From contig CAMYOC010000003.1 in the NCBI GenBank assembly GCA_947259915.1, forward strand, positions 1 to 52,389: DNA of 52,389 nt. The letters run 5' to 3'. This DNA is from an uncultured Gammaproteobacteria bacterium. GTDB lineage: Bacteria > Pseudomonadota > Gammaproteobacteria > Steroidobacterales > XN24. The notes below the pieces were generated by a model. It searched no databases. It saw only the letters and a program-made list of their open reading frames with translations, and was not told the DNA's origin. Position 1 is the stretch's first letter. Each line of letters begins with the position of its first letter. Below, one piece after another: positions 8,382 through 16,387 of this stretch. The translations under genes and the position numbers were made by a program.

Positions 8382-8801
8382 CTATGGATCTCGCAATGGG
8401 ACGACCGCCATCGTTCCCAGGAGTTTTGACACAAGTGTCTCGGTCGAGTCCGCCAGGCAATAGACTTCGGATTCAACCACCATCAGCTTGCGCCCCGGGT
8501 TGATCACACGGGCGCGACAAAGCAGAGCCTCACCTCGGGCGGGGCGGAGCAGGTTGATCTTGAACTCCGCCGTGAGCACGATGTCGCCTGACCCGGTCAG
8601 CGTACCAGCCGCTGCGCCGGCCGTGTGATCCGCCATGGTCGATTGAACACCCGCATGGACGAATCCATCCTGCTGCAGATGTCGTGACCCGATCGTAAGC
8701 TTCGTTGCGCATTCTCCATCTCCAGCCGAGACCAGGTCGATGCCGAGTGCTGAGATAAACGGGGCGTTTTGAAAGATGCGTCTGATTTCTTCGATGTTCA
8801 T
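8382..8801 (-). CDS. PaaI-family hotdog-fold thioesterase
   Basis: A 139-residue acyl-CoA thioesterase-like protein. The hotdog signature is clear: HLQQDGFVHAGVQSTMADH, with the HGG-type loop altered to HAG and the following Asp in place, then ADHTAGAAAGTL and TAEFKINLLRPARGE. Family members hydrolyse aryl- or acyl-CoA esters in the cytoplasm as tetramers. The upstream CPBP gene ends 39 nt before this ATG. Confidence 0.83.
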   Translation of the reverse strand: MNIEEIRRIFQNAPFISALGIDLVSAGDGECATKLTIGSRHLQQDGFVHAGVQSTMADHTAGAAAGTLTGSGDIVLTAEFKINLLRPARGEALLCRARVINPGRKLMVVESEVYCLADSTETLVSKLLGTMAVVPLRDP

Positions 8802-8840
8802 GGGGTCCAGGGATTCTCCCGGCGAAGGCTGCCGGATTGC

Positions 8841-9521
8841 CTAGCCATGATAAAGCGCGACGATGCCGAAGGTGTTGTTGGTGCCGTGGGCGAGGGCGGC
8901 CGGCCAGATGGACCATCGCGCCGCGATGGTGACCGCACCGAATACCAGGCCGCTGACTGCGGAACTGACTATTCCGGTGTGGCCCTGATAGGCATGGACC
9001 AGACCAAACAGTACCGCTTGCAACACCAGCGCCACGATCACTGCCGCGCGGGTGTCGCCGAGCGCGTATGAGATCCCGCGCAGCAGCACGATGCGGTAGG
9101 CAAGTTCCTCGCCAAATGCCGCGAAGGTCCAGCTGGCCAACAAGAGGGCAGCGAGCGATGTCGGCGAACCTTCCACATCAGAGAAGCGTTCCAGATTGCG
9201 CGGGCCGCCAAAAAGCGCTTCGAGCATCGGCTCAAGCGCCAGCGAAGACACCCGCAGTATCGCCACCGCGACAAGCGCCAGTGCGACATGACGCCAGGTC
9301 AGGCGTATCCCGAAGCCCAGCCGATTGAGCGGCAGATCTGCACGCACGAGCAGTATCGCGAACAGGACGGTGACGAAGATGTATCCCGGTGTGGCGTATC
9401 CGCTCAGCGGCGTAAGTGGACCCGGATACACAGATGCCAGACGCAACATGCCCATGAACAACAGCCCAAGGGCCAGACCGGCCACCAGCCACGCAATCCT
9501 GGTCCTCGATGCCTGGGTCAT
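8841..9521 (-). CDS. CPBP family intramembrane metalloprotease
   Basis: A 226-residue multi-pass membrane protein. The three family motifs are present: EELAYR (Glu138, Glu139, Arg143), FGLVHAYQG, and a late HGTNN, which together form the catalytic metal site. About seven hydrophobic segments are visible. Members include Rce1-like CAAX proteases and bacteriocin-immunity proteins. The ATG overlaps the stop of the upstream DCC1-type gene (ATGA), indicating translational coupling; a functional link with a thiol oxidoreductase is possible but unproven. Confidence 0.85.
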   Translation of the reverse strand: MTQASRTRIAWLVAGLALGLLFMGMLRLASVYPGPLTPLSGYATPGYIFVTVLFAILLVRADLPLNRLGFGIRLTWRHVALALVAVAILRVSSLALEPMLEALFGGPRNLERFSDVEGSPTSLAALLLASWTFAAFGEELAYRIVLLRGISYALGDTRAAVIVALVLQAVLFGLVHAYQGHTGIVSSAVSGLVFGAVTIAARWSIWPAALAHGTNNTFGIVALYHG

Positions 9522-9952
9522 GGTGCCTCGTTACCCAATGAACCGGGTCCGTCAAGAAAACGCGCGCGCTGTTCCCGGGTTGGAACAAAGCATGTGTCTC
9601 TCTTGCCGAACCACCGGTAGCGATTCCGCGCGATCAGCCCATATATCCGGTTCCTCAGACTTCTGGGTATCACCCGGAACACCCGCAGCCAACGCCACGG
9701 CCCGAGGTCTCGCGCGACCTCCAGCGCCGCATCCGACTCGAGGTAAGCGTCCGGGCCTCTTAGCAGGAGGAAGCTGCGGGCATTGGCAGGATCTATCCCG
9801 TGCTGCTCCAGCAGCGTCTGACCTAGCGAGCTCTGGAGTGGTGCGAAGCGAATCCGGCCTGCCTTATCGTTATTCAGGATAAAGCGCACCGCTGACGAGC
9901 AGAGGTTGCAGACACCATCGAAGACTACGATGCTTTCCGCGGTGTTTATCAC
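9518..9952 (-). CDS. DCC1-like thiol-disulfide oxidoreductase (DUF393)
   Basis: A 144-residue protein of the DCC family. It opens with VVFDGVCNLCSSAVRFIL, containing the CxxC redox pair after the invariant DG, and continues with RIRFAPLQS and the FLLLRGPDAYLESDAAL region. No ATG lies near the motif; GTG at 9952 is proposed, and the frame remains open upstream without recognisable sequence. Its stop overlaps the ATG of the CPBP gene. Family members are thioredoxin-like; the partner is unknown. Confidence 0.8.
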   Translation of the reverse strand: MINTAESIVVFDGVCNLCSSAVRFILNNDKAGRIRFAPLQSSLGQTLLEQHGIDPANARSFLLLRGPDAYLESDAALEVARDLGPWRWLRVFRVIPRSLRNRIYGLIARNRYRWFGKRDTCFVPTREQRARFLDGPGSLGNEAP

Positions 9953-10108
9953 AGCCTTTTTAAGCGGCGGCGAGCGCTCTTTGGAGAACAGGGCAGGGCG
10001 ACGGCCCGGTTGTCGCAATGGCAAGGCCAGCGCTCGGGAATGCGGTTGAGCCACTGCACGGCCCGCGGAGAATTAGTCAAAAACATAAGGACATCCGCCA
10101 TATTCATT

Positions 10109-10138
10109 GAATGCACCTGCTCGGAATGCACCTGCTCG
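10109..10138. repeat. Perfect 15-bp tandem duplication
   Basis: Two head-to-tail copies of GAATGCACCTGCTCG. They lie in the 232-nt gap between the VOC gene and the DCC1 gene. On the minus strand one open frame would read EQVHS twice, but that frame shows no recognisable protein and the gap is otherwise featureless. Confidence 0.9.
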
Positions 10139-10184
10139 CGGCAACACGAGCGGGCGCTCGATGGGTACCTTGATAGTGTTGCAG

Positions 10185-10556
10185 TCAAACGTGCTGATCG
10201 ACAAGGATCGGATTGCCATCAGGGTCCACCAGGACAAGACTCGCCGGCCCGCTGCTGGCCTCGTCAGCCTCGCTCATAAGCTTGACGCCCGTGGCTTTCA
10301 GCTGCCGCTGTATTTCACGGACGTCGGTGAATGTATCTACCGGTGCGGCGGTCTTGTCCCAGCCGGGATTGAAGGTCAGCATGTTTCTGTCGAACATCCC
10401 CTGGAAAAGCCCGATCGTATGATCGCCGTTTCTCAGGATCAGCCAGTTCTGTGTGGCGTCTCCGCCAACGACCTCAAACCCGAGTTTTTGATAGAAGGCT
10501 CTTGATGCCTCCAGGTTCTTGACGGCGAGGCTAACTGAAAATGCACCGAGGTCCAT
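10185..10556 (-). CDS. VOC (glyoxalase/bleomycin resistance) family protein
   Basis: A 123-residue single-unit VOC protein. It starts [22 protein letters not shown], the standard first beta-alpha-beta half, and ends [17 protein letters not shown], the second metal-site strand. An ATG at 10556 with GGGAG upstream fits this start better than the upstream codon at 10574. VOC members include dioxygenases, isomerases and drug-sequestering proteins; substrate unknown. Confidence 0.83.
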   Translation of the reverse strand: MDLGAFSVSLAVKNLEASRAFYQKLGFEVVGGDATQNWLILRNGDHTIGLFQGMFDRNMLTFNPGWDKTAAPVDTFTDVREIQRQLKATGVKLMSEADEASSGPASLVLVDPDGNPILVDQHV

Positions 10557-10578
10557 GATCTTCTCCCTGGTCAATTAC

Positions 10579-11028
10579 TTACTGAAGGTTTGGTCTCCTG
10601 ACTGCGGAGTCAACCGGATAGGAGCCAGCGACTGATATCCAGACCCTGCGCCAGTCTGCCATCCAGTTTGAGCGATTTGTCATGCGGCGACGGCTTCTCG
10701 ATCGCCCGCGGCATTTCGCACTACCACTACTGTACTCAGAGCGATCCGACGGCACATGACGGTGACTCGCCCAATCGTCTTCACGATCATCGCTGCTTCC
10801 GATCTCATGGGTGCCTCCGCGGGTCCGAACGATGTCGGCGCCAAGATTCCCGAGGAACGAGAGCAGAGCTTGCTTCATCGAGATTCGAGCTGCCTCGACC
10901 GATCCACTACAAAGATATATGTACGCGAGTCGAACATGCGCCCCGTGATCAAATTCGTCCGCGCCCACTTCGAGTCTCTCAAACATCAGGCGAAACTCGT
11001 CGTCCTGCGGAGATGTTCTATGTATCAC
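10579..11028 (-). pseudogene. Remnant of a small conserved protein (N-terminal half only)
   Basis: From a GTG at 11028 (GGAGG six bases upstream) the reading gives FRLMFERLEVGADEFDHG then AHVRLAYIYL, a conserved opening of a family of about 140-residue uncharacterised proteins with an F-D-H-x-A-H-x-R-L-A core. After about residue 60 the frame turns Arg/Ser-rich and no longer resembles the family. Other frames here give short plausible pieces: one ATG with GGAGG upstream opens 42 codons, and another ends LAQGLDISRWLLSG at about 10617. Two or more indels, or a replaced 3' half, are likely. It could still encode a divergent short protein. Confidence 0.5.
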
Positions 11029-11102
11029 CGCAACCTCCACACGGCTGACATCGGGCACCGTAGACACGTTGCGATTGACGGCGACGCGGTGTGTCTCGCA
11101 CC

Positions 11103-11519
11103 CTACGGATACCGACGCTTTGTCTCAGCAATCGAGCCGGCAACGAGTTGCTCCAGGACATCGAGCCTCACGTCGGAGAGCTGGCGAACAGACAGGCATG
11201 ACTTGCCCATCTTGTGCTTTCCGAGTTGTTCGAGAAGCCTGGCATGGCCGTCAAAGTAGGCCATCAGGTAGATGCTTATGTCTCTCTTGCGGGAGGAGAA
11301 CCCGGTCAGATGGCAATCGCCTTCCCGGCCACTCTCGTATTTGTAATGATAGCTGCCGAAACCGACGATGCTCGAGCCCCACATCTTCGGCTGGTGTCCG
11401 GAGACTCTGGTCATGAGCCTGGTGAGCTCGTAACAATCCTGTCGCCGGGTTTCGTCAGCGATTGCGTCCAGATATGCCTCGACGGTCGCCTCGGTGTGTC
11501 TTGTCTTGTTCTCGGCCAT
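11103..11519 (-). CDS. DUF1801 (YdhG-like) family protein
   Basis: A 138-residue protein of the DUF1801 family. The N-terminus has the usual TVEAYLDAIADETRRQDC helix, then the MWGSSIVGFGSYHYKYESG core, followed by FSSRKRDISIYLM. This is an alpha/beta fold seen in YdhG and iron-related Fra/YdhG proteins; biochemical role not established. ATG at 11519 is chosen over 11531 because homology begins near MAENKTRH. Confidence 0.85.
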   Translation of the reverse strand: MAENKTRHTEATVEAYLDAIADETRRQDCYELTRLMTRVSGHQPKMWGSSIVGFGSYHYKYESGREGDCHLTGFSSRKRDISIYLMAYFDGHARLLEQLGKHKMGKSCLSVRQLSDVRLDVLEQLVAGSIAETKRRYP

Positions 11520-11710
11520 GGTGCGCTCCATCCCATACGGTGGCGTGGCGCCCGACCGGACAGGTCAGGAGCGGGCGACCGTTGTTTCCGGTCATGCGCC
11601 CCTCGGTCCCGGGGCCGTTTCCGTAGACGGTTGTTATGCGCCCTTGACGGCCCGTCGTCAACTCCGCGTTTTTTTCCGGCTCGCCCAAGCATTGCCTGGA
11701 TGAATCGCAG

Positions 11711-11743
11711 CCAATGTGATCCGAGTGGCGTCACTCAAATTGG
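11711..11743. other. Imperfect inverted repeat in a gene-free stretch
   Basis: The 242-nt gap 11520-11761 holds no recognisable gene. Just downstream of the minus-strand membrane-protein stop at 11762 lies a foldable element: outer CCAAT/ATTGG arms and an inner GAGTG/CACTC hairpin. There is no U-run, so it is not a convincing intrinsic terminator. Confidence 0.35.
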
Positions 11744-11761
11744 TTTCAGGCGGATATCAGG

Positions 11762-12217
11762 TCACTGCAGTCGCGGCGGGTAGCGTCTGCTAAGAAAATA
11801 AGCAGCCAGCAGGCCGAGCGCAACGGCGAGAAACGCAAATCCGGCCAGATAGCCTGCCAGATTCTTCGTCGTCGAGAACGTCGCTGCAAGGCTGCTGACC
11901 GCCAGGACAAAGGTAGACAGCGTAGCGATAGCCACCGGTCGCAGGCGCTTGCTGAATTCTTTGTAGGTGCCCACGCCGAACCTGGTATCAACAAACCTGG
12001 TGACCAGAGGCAGGTCCTCCATGAGGCTACGTCGCTGCCAAAACGTGATAACAAGGCAGCCCGCAAACAACGCCATGAGGCCTACTACGATCCACGGCAG
12101 GTAAACCTCTGACACCCTGACCATCGACATTGTTGCGGGCATTGCGAGGCCCTGGAGAAACGCGTCAGACAGCAAGTAGATCCAGAAAATCCCGATCAAT
12201 ACAGAGCCTATTTTCAT
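11762..12217 (-). CDS. Integral membrane protein, unknown function
   Basis: A 151-residue protein with four hydrophobic segments (about residues 3-24, 39-60, 94-114 and 122-143). A charged loop of about 35 residues lies between helices 2 and 3. The ATG at 12217 begins directly with the first helix. No known domain is recognised. It is flanked by gene-free stretches on both sides. Confidence 0.65.
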   Translation of the reverse strand: MKIGSVLIGIFWIYLLSDAFLQGLAMPATMSMVRVSEVYLPWIVVGLMALFAGCLVITFWQRRSLMEDLPLVTRFVDTRFGVGTYKEFSKRLRPVAIATLSTFVLAVSSLAATFSTTKNLAGYLAGFAFLAVALGLLAAYFLSRRYPPRLQ

Positions 12218-12312
12218 CGCGGATTCCGGGGAGGCGGTCGCTGGCGTTCAACAAACGAGCGAGATGGCGCTCCGGCTGAACGACTTACCGTGGATGGGTG
12301 TACTGCGATGCG

Positions 12313-12603
12313 CTAGCTCCGGGAGCCATAGCTTTCATAATTCGCTATATAGTCGTCGAGATTTTCCGCGAGCATCTTCCTGTATTGTTCAGTGAAGTAG
12401 CGAATCGCTTCTTCCTTGTCTTTCTCCATTTCTTCAGCGCTGGACACGGACGTCGCAACATTGAACGAATTGAATCGGGCGGCAGCATAGAGCAGGGATG
12501 AGCTGACCTTGCCGACGGTAGAGTCTTTGACCAGCTCATTGGCAAGAGCGATCACCTTGTCCGCTCTCTCCCAGAATTCCTTTGGCGTTGGATCATCACT
12601 CAT
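12313..12603 (-). CDS. DUF3144 family protein
   Basis: A 96-residue protein that matches the DUF3144 pattern throughout: FWERADKVIALANELVKD, then SSLLYAAARFNSFNVA, and KMLAENLDDYIANYESYG. Predicted all-helical and cytoplasmic; often found as a single gene with no known role. The ATG at 12603 is divergent from the GH16 gene with 166 nt between them. Confidence 0.85.
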   Translation of the reverse strand: MSDDPTPKEFWERADKVIALANELVKDSTVGKVSSSLLYAAARFNSFNVATSVSSAEEMEKDKEEAIRYFTEQYRKMLAENLDDYIANYESYGSRS

Positions 12604-12693
12604 TGGTATCTCTCTTTATCTCTCTCGTCATTCAAATCACAATTTAGACCTGCCATGCCGTTTCGCGGCGGCGCCTGGCCAGACTGCGACACG

Positions 12694-12699
12694 TATAAT
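12694..12699 (+). promoter_or_regulatory. Consensus -10 element ahead of the GH16 gene
   Basis: A perfect TATAAT lies 70 nt before the GH16 start codon, with no clear -35. Together with the AAAAGGAGA ribosome site at 12752-12760 it supports independent expression of the GH16 gene from its own promoter. Confidence 0.45.
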
Positions 12700-12769
12700 G
12701 CCCGGAACCCGCAGCCGGTCTTGCCCGGTGTGCGCAGACACTACAGACCGGAAAAGGAGACATTTTGCC

Positions 12770-13651
12770 ATGTCCACGAGGAAGCCGCGCTGGATCTTCC
12801 CCCTGCTGGTCGCTGTCCTGGGCGCAGTCGCATCCTGCACTGGTCAGGAGCCCGAAACGCCGGCAGCGAGTGTGACGTCGATGGCGGAAGAGTGGGAAGT
12901 CGACTTGTTCGACGACTTCGACCGCTTCGATCCGGAGAACTGGCAGGATCAGCTTCTCTGGGTCAACGACGAGGATCAGTGCTACGTCCGGGACAATCTG
13001 CACGACACGCGGGCAGTCAGCGACGGCACGCTGAAGCTCCGCGTGGTCGACCTCGGCGAGCCCGTCGAATGCGACAACTTTAACAAGGCCGAAGAACAGC
13101 ACCCGCCCACGCGGTACGTAGCGGGTCGGATCGCCTCGAAGAACCGCCAGGAGTTTGTGAAGGGGCGCTGGACCGCACGGCTTCGTGTACGAGACAGCGG
13201 TCAGGCCGGCATGTTCCCGGCGTGGTGGCTGCTTGGAGCGCGCAACAATGAGCCGCCGATCGAGGAGGAGGACGAGAACATCTGCTGGCCGATGACCGGG
13301 TCGGGAGAGATCGACATCTTCGAACACCACAGCGACGGTGGGCCGGACCACTACGCCGCCCGGGCCATAAAGAGTCTCGGACACTGTGGTGGAGGCGACT
13401 GGCAGCAGCTGATGCACGTTCAGGAAGCCACGCTGGCCGACTACCACGAGTACGCGGTCGAATGGGACGGGAGCGATCTCCTGTTCCTCCTCGACGGTGA
13501 AGTGATCTACCGCAGCGAGGGGCAGGGGGACCAGTTCCCCGAGCCGCTCTTCGCCGTGTTGAACTTCGCCAAGATCAACCCGTCCCCGATGACGGTGAAG
13601 AGTTGGACGATGGAGGTCGACTGGGTCAAGCACGAGCGGCGCGTAGAGTAG
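12770..13651 (+). CDS. GH16 family beta-glucanase-type lipoprotein
   Basis: A 293-residue glycoside hydrolase of family 16 (laminarinase/lichenase/agarase fold). The catalytic signature GSGEIDIFEHH gives Glu180 as nucleophile, Asp182 and Glu185 as acid/base. Other family marks are FDRFDPENWQ near the N-terminus, GRIASKN, the FPAWWLLG strand and the VEWDGSDLLFLLDGEVIY block. A lipobox VASC predicts lipidation at Cys23, so it is exported and surface- or periplasm-anchored. It is the only plus-strand gene in the first 31 kb; its 3' end abuts a truncated IS3-type transposase on the other strand. This suggests acquisition by transfer. The natural substrate (laminarin, other beta-glucan or galactan) is not decidable. 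Confidence 0.9.
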   Translation: MSTRKPRWIFPLLVAVLGAVASCTGQEPETPAASVTSMAEEWEVDLFDDFDRFDPENWQDQLLWVNDEDQCYVRDNLHDTRAVSDGTLKLRVVDLGEPVECDNFNKAEEQHPPTRYVAGRIASKNRQEFVKGRWTARLRVRDSGQAGMFPAWWLLGARNNEPPIEEEDENICWPMTGSGEIDIFEHHSDGGPDHYAARAIKSLGHCGGGDWQQLMHVQEATLADYHEYAVEWDGSDLLFLLDGEVIYRSEGQGDQFPEPLFAVLNFAKINPSPMTVKSWTMEVDWVKHERRVE

Positions 13652-13689
13652 CGCGCTGTCCGGGATTCGCCGTCAACATTGGCTCGCAC

Positions 13690-13853
13690 TCGGCGACATC
13701 CTTGACTGCAACCCCCTGCAGCTCACTCAGCCGAACTGCGGTGGCCTTAAATTCCTCGCTGTATTCATATGTCGTTCCGGGGCCTGGTTTTGGCATCGTG
13801 TATCAATCCTGAATCGTTTCTTCAGGGTGTCCACCAGACTGTGGGAACTGTCC
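13690..13853 (-). mobile_element. Truncated IS3-family element: left end and start of orfA
   Basis: From an ATG at 13796 the minus strand reads MPKPGPGTTYEYSEEFKATA, then VRLSELQGVAVKDVAE, the well-conserved beginning of IS3-family OrfA transposases. The expected helix-turn-helix (…IHPFMLSRWRK) is absent: similarity stops near 13690 and the frame ends at 13626 inside the GH16 3' end. Upstream, 13827-13853 (with GGTGGACACC on the minus strand) resembles the terminal inverted repeat of such elements. orfB and the right end are missing. The remaining gap to 13971 shows no gene. Confidence 0.8.
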
Positions 13854-13971
13854 CGGTCCGTGGCATGCCATTGCCAGGCATGTGATACGCCGGAATGATC
13901 CCGGTATCCGTTGGCCTGGCGACCGCGATGATGCGAATATGCTTGACCTCTGCTCGCAGACGCACAACATC

Positions 13972-14352
13972 TCAGCCATAGGTGAACACGTCGAGTTTGT
14001 TGCCATCCAGGTCACGGAAGTAGGCCGCGTAGAAGCCTTCGCCACCAACGGGGCGCAGACCAGGAGGGCCTTCGTCGGAGCCCCCGAGTTCAAGTGCCTT
14101 CTTATAGATACGATCGACCTGGTCGCGCGAATCGGCTCCGATGCCGACCATCACGCCATTACCCACCGTAGCCGGTTGACCATCGTAGGGTTTCATTATG
14201 CAGAGCATCGGTTTGTCCATTGCTGCGGCCCATGCATAGCCGCGCTCGCCAAACTCCATCATGCGAGTGACGCCCATTTCCGCCAATAGTGCGTCGTAAA
14301 ACGACGCGGCGCGAGGGAGGTCATTTGTACCAAGAACTACATATCCAATCAT
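13972..14352 (-). CDS. VOC family protein (glyoxalase-like)
   Basis: A 126-residue VOC protein. It begins IGYVVLGTNDLPRAASFYDA, has MLCIMKPYDGQPATVGNG in the middle, and ends GFYAAYFRDLDGNKLDVFTY, the second half-site with its terminal acidic ligand. The ATG at 14352 has AAAGGAGAT upstream; an in-frame upstream codon at 14424 is not needed. Close relatives are annotated as lactoylglutathione-lyase-like but lack proven activity. Confidence 0.85.
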   Translation of the reverse strand: MIGYVVLGTNDLPRAASFYDALLAEMGVTRMMEFGERGYAWAAAMDKPMLCIMKPYDGQPATVGNGVMVGIGADSRDQVDRIYKKALELGGSDEGPPGLRPVGGEGFYAAYFRDLDGNKLDVFTYG

Positions 14353-14598
14353 CGGGATCTCCTTTGGGGGGTGGTAGTTGTCTTTGAATATCAACTTGTC
14401 TACGTCATCATGCTCCAAACGCATGATGGTCGCTCAGACTGTTATGGCGCCTCAAGTGTCAGATGCAGTGACTGGTTATAGAGCAACACTCGCAGTTCCC
14501 CGATGCTCATCGTCCTAACTAGCGGTTAGCGGCTCAATCAGCCCCGGGAGTCACCGGTAGACTCACGTACTCCCTCAATTCAGTCAAAGATAAACCGT
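14353..14598. other. Gene-free stretch with a short open frame
   Basis: No gene is recognised here. On the minus strand a 22-codon frame reads MSIGELRVLL followed by a tail ending NQSLHLTLEAP, and the DNA around 14515-14535 has CTAAC and GTTAG boxes close together. Neither is convincing as a functional element alone. Similar short boxes are one reason the cassette-array idea was considered. Confidence 0.3.
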
Positions 14599-15081
14599 TC
14601 AGTTCATGAACATGACTATAAACACGAAACTCACGAATTGAAGAATCCATCCGAGTACCGGAACTACTACAAAGATCCAAACTTTCTTTGTACGACTATA
14701 AATCCTGTAGCCAATCACGGTTGCGAGGATAAGCGGCAAATAGAGCCATGCGATAACCGAGATATACAAGAACGGTGGGTCTTCGGGCGCAGGCTCCAGA
14801 GGGGGGATTATTGGCGCCAGGGTCGATAGTCCCCAGTAAAAAAAGGGGATCAAAAAAAATGCCCAGGCTTTCCTAGTGGCGTTAAAGACGACAAAGGCCA
14901 GAGCAACGCTTATATAGGGATGTAGGGTTATCTGTATCAACAATTCGACCAGGCCTTTTAAGCCGGGCGGTCCGGTTGCCCCCGCTGCATAAGCCAGCTT
15001 CCATGGCATCAAAATGCTAAGCAGGCCTGCAAGCCGCAAACTCACGCGACGTTTAGGGGCGAATAGCATTTTCGGATTCAT
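14599..15081 (-). CDS. Integral membrane protein, unknown function
   Basis: A 160-residue protein: a basic N-terminus (MNPKMLFAPKRRVSL), a hydrophobic segment ending AYAAG that may be a cleavable signal, then four hydrophobic segments (about 45-65, 72-92, 105-125 and 133-157). A Pro/Glu-rich loop (IIPPLEPAPEDPP) separates the middle helices. Base composition is more AT-rich than the neighbours, which suggests foreign origin. No family recognised. Confidence 0.65.
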   Translation of the reverse strand: MNPKMLFAPKRRVSLRLAGLLSILMPWKLAYAAGATGPPGLKGLVELLIQITLHPYISVALAFVVFNATRKAWAFFLIPFFYWGLSTLAPIIPPLEPAPEDPPFLYISVIAWLYLPLILATVIGYRIYSRTKKVWIFVVVPVLGWILQFVSFVFIVMFMN

Positions 15082-15158
15082 AGATAGCTGTCCAAAGCAC
15101 GACCGATTTGTGGAAGACCTCTATGGGGTGCGATTTCGACCGGTCGACGCAACGCATT

Positions 15159-15175
15159 GGCTAAATCGTTTAGCC
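15159..15175. other. Small perfect hairpin between two minus-strand genes
   Basis: GGCTAAA and TTTAGCC arms (7 bp) separated by three bases, in the 149-nt gap between the YbjQ stop and the membrane-protein ATG. No U-run follows on either strand, so terminator activity is doubtful. Confidence 0.35.
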
Positions 15176-15230
15176 GGTGTTTCATGACGATGGCTGGCGT
15201 TGATCCATGACGTCTGCCTGCTTTAACTCG

Positions 15231-15560
15231 TCAGGAGGCGGCCTTCTCTCGCAATTTGACGGCGGTTCCATAGGCTAATAATTCTGCGGCGCCTTGCATT
15301 ACCGGGGACGTGGCGAAACGGAGGCATACAATTCCGTCCGCACCGAGTTTTCTGGCTTCGTCTAGCATGCGATCAATCGACTGCTCACGAGCTTCCGCCA
15401 GCATCTTGGTGTATTCAGAAATCTCTCCACCGACCAGATTTCGTAAGCCAGCAACAATGTCTTTGCCAATGTGCCGAGCACGAATCGTGTTGCCGCGAAC
15501 AAGGCCGAGTGTCTCCGTTATATAGAAGTCGGCAAATTCATCCTGAGTGGTCAATTTCAT
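15231..15560 (-). CDS. YbjQ/UPF0145 heavy-metal-binding domain protein
   Basis: A 109-residue protein of the YbjQ (UPF0145) family. Typical are GLVRGNTIRARHIGKDI, then GGEISEYTKMLAEAREQSID and the LGADGIVCLRFATSPVM stretch, which form the pentameric alpha/beta fold. Members are annotated as heavy-metal-binding but the role is unclear. It begins 5 nt after the stop of a 70-residue membrane protein on the same strand, so the two are co-transcribed. Confidence 0.88.
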   Translation of the reverse strand: MKLTTQDEFADFYITETLGLVRGNTIRARHIGKDIVAGLRNLVGGEISEYTKMLAEAREQSIDRMLDEARKLGADGIVCLRFATSPVMQGAAELLAYGTAVKLREKAAS

Positions 15561-15565
15561 TTGGA

Positions 15566-15778
15566 TTACCTGTCAACGTTCTTCGAGTAGTAGTCATCAT
15601 CCTTGTTGCGTAGCCTTTCCTTGAGCACTTTGACGAACAAGACTCCTACCCCGAGCAACACGACGAAACCGATCAAACCGAAAGGAAACGCAGCGATCAT
15701 ACCGGCCATCATTGCCCCAAGGTAGATTACTGCTACTACCCCAAGACACGAGTAGCCCACTTTCTCATAAATATCCAT
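15566..15778 (-). CDS. Small membrane protein, partner of YbjQ
   Basis: A 70-residue protein with two hydrophobic segments (about residues 8-27 and 29-52) and a highly charged C-terminus (KERLRNKDDDYYSKNVDR). It sits 5 nt upstream of the YbjQ gene, which suggests a joint function at the membrane. No named family is recognised. Confidence 0.7.
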   Translation of the reverse strand: MDIYEKVGYSCLGVVAVIYLGAMMAGMIAAFPFGLIGFVVLLGVGVLFVKVLKERLRNKDDDYYSKNVDR

Positions 15779-15795
15779 GTTCGTTGTTTTCCGCC

Positions 15796-15856
15796 TCCTA
15801 ATGGTCCGGTTCAGCGGTGGCGCGCGAGCGGCGTCCGTCGCAACCGGTTGTCAGGT
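15796..15856 (-). other. attC-like sequence (degenerate integron recombination site?)
   Basis: In the 93-nt gap between the DUF1348 stop and the small membrane-protein ATG, the minus strand has the order of parts expected of an attC site. There is an R''-like ACCTGAC, then AACCGGTTGCGACGGACGCC, a short spacer, CCACCGCTGAACCGG, and an R'-like ATTAGGA. The arms CGGTT…AACCG can pair, leaving unpaired bases as in attC. The core boxes deviate from RYYYAAC and GTTRRRY, so it would be a decayed site at best. Confidence 0.35.
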
Positions 15857-15871
15857 GTTCGTCGGTGACGT

Positions 15872-16351
15872 TCATAACCCGAGTTCGGAAAGACCCACGT
15901 GGTCGTCAGGACGTCGCCCGAGCGGCCAGTGATACTTTCGGTCGCACTCTCTAATGGGAAGATCGTTGATGCTGGCGATGCGGCGCTGCATCAGGCCGTG
16001 CTGGTCGAACTCCCAGTTCTCGTTGCCGTATGAGCGAAACCAATTCCCCGCGTCATCGTGCCACTCGTAGGCGAACCGAACCGCGATGCGGTTGTCACGG
16101 AAGGCCCAGAGTTCCTTGATCAGACGATAGTCCAGCTCCTTGTTCCACTTGCGAGTGAGGAAGTGGACGATGGCATCACGACCGGCCAGGAACTCCGAAC
16201 GGTTGCGCCATTCGCTGTCAGGAGTATAAGCAAGCGACACCCGGTCAGGCTCGCGAGTATTCCAGGCATCCTCCGCCAGCCGGACTTTCTTGGCAGCGGA
16301 CTCGGCATCGAAGGGTGGAAGCGGTGGCCTTGCGCTCTCAGCTGTAGCCAT
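15872..16351 (-). CDS. DUF1348 (NTF2-like) family protein
   Basis: A 159-residue protein of the DUF1348 family. Characteristic are [20 protein letters not shown], then [39 protein letters not shown], and the late [20 protein letters not shown]. It has an NTF2-like fold with unknown function. The ATG at 16351 has AGGAG nine bases before it; GTG at 16360 would sit too near that site. It is the first gene after the kynurenine operon. Confidence 0.9.
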   Translation of the reverse strand: MATAESARPPLPPFDAESAAKKVRLAEDAWNTREPDRVSLAYTPDSEWRNRSEFLAGRDAIVHFLTRKWNKELDYRLIKELWAFRDNRIAVRFAYEWHDDAGNWFRSYGNENWEFDQHGLMQRRIASINDLPIRECDRKYHWPLGRRPDDHVGLSELGL

Positions 16352-16387
16352 TGCGGTCACTCTCCTGTTGGTTAAGCGTGCGAAGAC

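Noticed and set aside
12644..13633. Long open frame antisense to the GH16 gene
   Set aside because: No recognisable protein; it mirrors the high-GC codon pattern of the GH16 gene, which has a full catalytic motif.
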